Shown: one piece after another, positions 60,501-64,000 of the stretch
Numbering within the stretch: position 1 is the first letter of the stretch
Layout of the letters: every line of letters begins with the position of its first letter
Origin: Siphonodentalium dalli
Lineage: Eukaryota > Mollusca > Scaphopoda > Gadilida > Siphonodentaliidae
Direction of reading: 5' to 3'
DNA length: 64,000 nucleotides
NCBI GenBank assembly: GCA_032622095.1
Contig: CP136061.1
Coordinates: forward strand, 236,115,815 to 236,179,814
Translations under genes and position numbers: made by a program
Notes under the pieces: generated by a model
Databases searched by the model: none
Told to the model about the DNA's origin: nothing
Seen by the model: the letters and a program-made list of their open reading frames with translations, nothing else

Positions 60501-62430
60501 ACGTTGCATGGAAAATGATATATTGAGATGTCTGCCTAAGGTCGGATTATTTCAAGAGTCTCCCGAATGTCGTTTCATGTTGTTAGGTATATGTATATCA
60601 TTACATGGTATTGGTTATAATAATTAAAGGTACGGGCGGCGTTCGTTGCAGAACTATTCATATGTGATCAAATCGCCACCAACAGATGGAATATTAAAAT
60701 ATATATAGCTTTGTCGAGATGTCTCCCTAAGGTCGGATTATTTCAAGAGTCTCCCTAATGTCGTTAATTTTGTTAGCTATATGTATATGTATATCAGTAC
60801 ATGGCATTGGTTATAATAATTAAAGGCACGGGCGGTGTTCGATGCAGAAATATTAATATGTGGTCAAATCGCCACCAACAGATGGAATATTAAAATATCT
60901 ACAGTTTTGTTCATATGCAAACGTAATCAGCGCGTGAATAGTGTATTGTCCTCAATGTGTACGATGATTGCGTAAACAACAGCATGCTCGTGTTATAAAA
61001 GTTTTGCTTCTGTTTACATAACACAACGCAATCATATTAGTTAATCACACAAACATTATATAAACGCTCTTCATTATTTCCATATAAGAACAATAGTAAC
61101 AAACAACGCTCTTTATGCTTACCATATCCGGATCTATACAAAAGTCAGGAAACGTAACGGTTTTTTCAAGCTGCACGTTGCATGGAAAATGATATATTGA
61201 GATGTCTGCCTAAGGTCGGATTATTTCAAGAGTCTCCCGAATGTCATTTCATGTTGTTAGGTATATGTATATCATTACATGGTATTGGTTATAATAATTA
61301 AAGGCACGGGCGGCGTTCGTCGCAGAACTATTCATATGTGATCAAATCGCCACCAACAGATGGAATATTAAAATATATATAGCTTTGTCGAGATGTCTCC
61401 CTAAGGTCGGATTATTTCAAGAGTCTCCCTTATGTCGTTAATTGTGTTAGCTATATGTATATGTATATCAGTACATGGCATTGGTTATAATAATTAAAGG
61501 CACGGGCGGTGTTCGTTGCAGAAATATTAATATGTGGTCAAATCGCCACCAACAGATGGAATATTAAAATATCTACAGTTTTGTTCATATGCAAACGTAA
61601 TCAGCGCGTGAATAGTGTATTGTCCTCAATGTGTACGATGATTGCGTAAACAACAGCATGCTCGTGTTATAAAAGTTTTGCTTCTGTTTACATAACACAA
61701 CGCAATCATATTAGTTAATCACACAAACATTATATAAACGCTCTTCATTATTTCCATATAAGAAATATAGTAACAAACAAAGCTCTTTATGCTTACCATA
61801 TCCGGATCTATACAAAAGTCAGGAAACGTAACGTAAAGTTTATGCCATAGTTCTGTATGATATAACAACAAATTCTGCCTATATTTTACTATTTCTGTTT
61901 ATGGCGGTTTTTGACGAAGCTGAATATTTTAACAGCATACCCACCGCCAAAGACAGCCCGTATCTTTAATATGAGCAATAAAAGGTGTTTTTTATTAATA
62001 CCAAATGCTCTCACCATACCCAGAAGCTGCACGTTGCATGGAAAATGATATATTGAGACGTCTGTCTAAGGTCGGATTATTTCAAGAGTCTCCCGAATGT
62101 CGTTTCATGTTGTTAGGTATATGTATATCATTACATGGTATTGGTTATAATAATTAAAGGCACGGGCGGCGTTCGTTTCAGAACTATTCATATGTAATCA
62201 AATCGCCACCAACAGATGGAATATTAAAATATATATAGCTTTGTCGAGATGTCTCCCTAAGGTCGGATTATTTCAAGAGTCTCCATAATGTCGTTAATTT
62301 TGTTAGCTATATGTATATGTATACCAGTACATGGCATTGGTTATAATAATTAAAGGCACGGGCGGTGTTCGTTGCAGAAGTATTAATATGTGGTCAAATC
62401 GCCACCAACAGATGGAATATTAAAATATCT
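57553..62430 (+). repeat. Higher-order block 2: A-C-B' trimers of 2,439 bp, two copies
   Basis: 57553-59990 and 59991-62430 are near-identical trimers. They share private variants such as TTCGATGCAG (58400 and 60839), TTCGTCGCAG (58877 and 61317) and GTCTGTCTAAGG (59621 and 62061). This is younger than block 1 homogenisation, or independent of it. Confidence 0.9.
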
Positions 62431-62875
62431 ACAGTTTTGTTCATATGCAAACGTAATCAGCGCGTGAATAGTGTATTGTCCTCAATGTGTACGATGATTG
62501 CGTAAACAACAGCATGCTCGTGTTACAGAAGTTTTGCTTCTGTTTACATAACACAACGCAATCATATTGGTTAATCACACAAACATTATATAAACGCTCT
62601 TCATTATTTCCATATAAGAACAATAGTAACAAACAACGCTCTTTATGCTTACCATATCCGGATCTATACAAAAGTCAGGAAACGTAACGGTTTTTTCCTT
62701 TTGTTTGCACAACAAAGTGAAAACAATTGACAATAACATACTGTTTATGCCATATTTCTGTATGATATAACAAAACATTCTGCCTATATTTTACTATTTC
62801 TGTTTATGGCTGTTTTTGAAGGAGATGAATATTTTAACAGCATACCCACCGCCAACACCGCCCGTATCTATAATA

Positions 62876-63389
62876 CAAGAAAACTAAGATGCATGCATCA
62901 GGTCGGCCGTGAACTATCTACCATAGAATTGTTGTAGCTATCGATTATACATTTTGAAACACCTGTCTGTATGTATGTATGTATGTATGTGTGTATGCGG
63001 GAATGCATGTGTGTATGTGTTATAGACTCTAACACTGCTCGAATTTGGTATTTAACGTGTCAACTTGACCTCGCTCATAGGCATGTTTCTGGACCTTGAC
63101 CGATCCGACTAGAAATTTGTGTGTAGGACTACTTCGATCCCGGGAGCAATATGGACGGGTCCAATTTCACGTGGGACCATGTTCTCGAACGTGCTGATAT
63201 AGGCATGTTTCTGGACCAATTGAACAATAGTTTGGCCAGACGCTGTATATACTGGGTACTGTCCAGATGGAGGCGATCACAAAAAAAATCCCTAACTAGC
63301 CCGAACGAAGTCGAGTACATCAGCTAGTTTAATATATATTTTGGACATTTGTCTGTCTGTTTGTCTGTTAGCTATGGCCGGGAAAACTG
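62876..63389. other. Satellite flank: microsatellite and possible Helitron-like tail
   Basis: A (GTAT) microsatellite lies at 62966-62998. CCCGAACGAAGTCGAGTAC, then ATCAGCTAGT (about 63299-63329), resembles the hairpin-plus-CTAG 3' ends of Helitron-like elements. The hairpin is weak here. GCATGTTTCTGGACC occurs twice (63081 and 63202). No gene. Confidence 0.35.
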
Positions 63390-63785
63390 CCGGACAGATT
63401 TGACGAAATTTGATACCTAGGGGAAATTATTTCCAGGGAGTATTTTGGACGGGTCAAATCTTGATCCCGACCTGACTTTGACATTCAAAAAGATCAATTC
63501 AAGGTCAAATCTGGTAAAACGGAAGTATTTCAACGAAATTTGATACCTACTGTTACTTTTGTCCCAGGAGTGTTTCGGGTGGGTCAAATCATGACCCTGA
63601 CCTGATCTTGACATTCAAAATTGTCAATTCAAGGTCAAATCGGGTATAAAGCCGGGCGGATTTCGACGGGTACTTTTGTCGTGACTTTTGTCCGGGGAGT
63701 GTTTTGGACGGGTCAAATCGTGACCCCGACATGACCTTCACCTTTAAAATAGTCAATTCAAGGTTAAATCGCGCATTTCTCCGAA
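63390..63785. repeat. 130-bp tandem repeat, three copies
   Basis: GGGTCAAATC recurs at 63451, 63581 and 63710. Each unit holds GACATTCAAAA or a variant, TCAATTCAAGGTCAAATC and a (C/G)AGGGAGTRTTTYGG-like phrase. Related single phrases extend leftwards to about 63150 (GGACGGGTCCAATTTCACG). Overlapping minus-strand frames are by-products. Confidence 0.85.
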
Positions 63786-64000
63786 AATCAGAGGGGAACA
63801 TCCCGGACGAAGTGGGGTCCACGAGCTACTATTATATATTTCTAGATTTAGTTACAAACTAAATACCTGTATATTGTACAAAGAAATGTTTGACAAATAT
63901 ATCTGTATCAATATTAACATACGGGTCATTAAAATAGATACGACGAAACAAATTTTGAAGGGTGCATGTATCAGGTAAATTTTTATATTTCAAATGATGA

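Larger units (their letters stand above)
44631..62875 (+). repeat. Satellite array with higher-order structure, about 21 units
   Basis: The phrase ACAGTTTTGTTCATATGC marks each unit. It recurs at about 45801, 46906, 47814, 48723, 49581, 50491, 51349, 52258, 53110, 54019, 54928, 55786, 56695, 57553, 58461, 59136, 59991, 60901, 61575 and 62431. Unit types are A (909 bp), B (858, lacking about 51 bp after GGAAACGTAACG) and C (675, lacking about 235 bp up to AAGCTGCACG). Units before 47814 (1,058 and 1,105 bp) are more diverged and carry an extra inner block. Paired small frames on both strands of every A unit are repeated by the array, not genes. Chromosomal role is unknown; a centromeric or heterochromatic satellite is possible. 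Confidence 0.95.

Noticed and set aside
47824-62687. Paired open frames of 76 and 66 codons on opposite strands, repeated nine times
   Set aside because: They recur only because the satellite unit recurs; lengths and differences follow the DNA repeat, and no domain or codon bias is seen.
44631-62875. CRISPR array, because of many regular direct repeats
   Set aside because: Repeats are 0.67-0.91 kb with no short repeat/unique spacer alternation, no cas genes, and a eukaryotic setting.

Overview
The window looks like non-coding, repeat-dense nuclear DNA of a multicellular animal, most likely a marine invertebrate; a mollusc or relative is my guess, made with low confidence. The signs are candidate exons with GT/AG splice signals, C2H2 zinc fingers, a secreted PAN/apple-like first exon with a phase-1 donor, an APE-type non-LTR retrotransposon, a tRNA-derived SINE, TTAA-flanked piggyBac-like MITEs, satellites with higher-order structure, and one 100-N scaffold gap (25475-25574). 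There are no operons, no bacterial-style genes and no CRISPR array. Most open frames longer than 60 codons here are chance frames inside repeats.

Layout. 1-12.5 kb: AT-rich sequence with several inverted-repeat elements. The standouts are two copies, in opposite orientation, of a Foldback-like element (3614-5580 and 8612-9880) whose ends are inverted arrays of a 15-bp unit. Weak candidate exons lie at 7.2-7.9 kb. A 445-bp MITE (10.4 kb) and a tRNA-Thr-like SINE head (11.65 kb) follow. 12.5-16.7 kb: a 4.1-kb element with 1.2-kb inverted arms around about 40 copies of a 42-bp minisatellite. 17.3-21.5 kb: three copies of one repeat, two head-to-head in a giant imperfect palindrome, with a small LINE-tail insertion in one arm. 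22-23.2 kb: C2H2 zinc-finger coding sequence, the minus-strand copy carrying a 7-bp frameshift.

23.3-29.4 kb: short tandem duplications and then a 550/800-bp tandem array around the assembly gap. 29.6-36.0 kb: a nearly intact LINE on the minus strand (endonuclease, reverse transcriptase, CCHC; one in-frame TAA), set between an 18-bp inverted repeat and 230-bp direct repeats. 37.1-37.5 kb: TATA box, signal peptide and PAN-like first exon, the best candidate for a live host gene. 37.7-42.3 kb: a palindromic piggyBac-type MITE, 94-bp and 125-bp tandem repeats, and nested TIR elements. 44.05-62.9 kb: a satellite array of about 21 units with clear higher-order structure (909 + 858 bp, then 909 + 675 + 855 bp) and an inverted unit fragment at its left edge. 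62.9-64 kb: microsatellite, 130-bp tandem repeats and a possible Helitron-like tail.

The parts do not form a pathway. The common theme is inverted-repeat and tandem-repeat architecture combined: several elements here have tandem arrays inside or as their inverted repeats.
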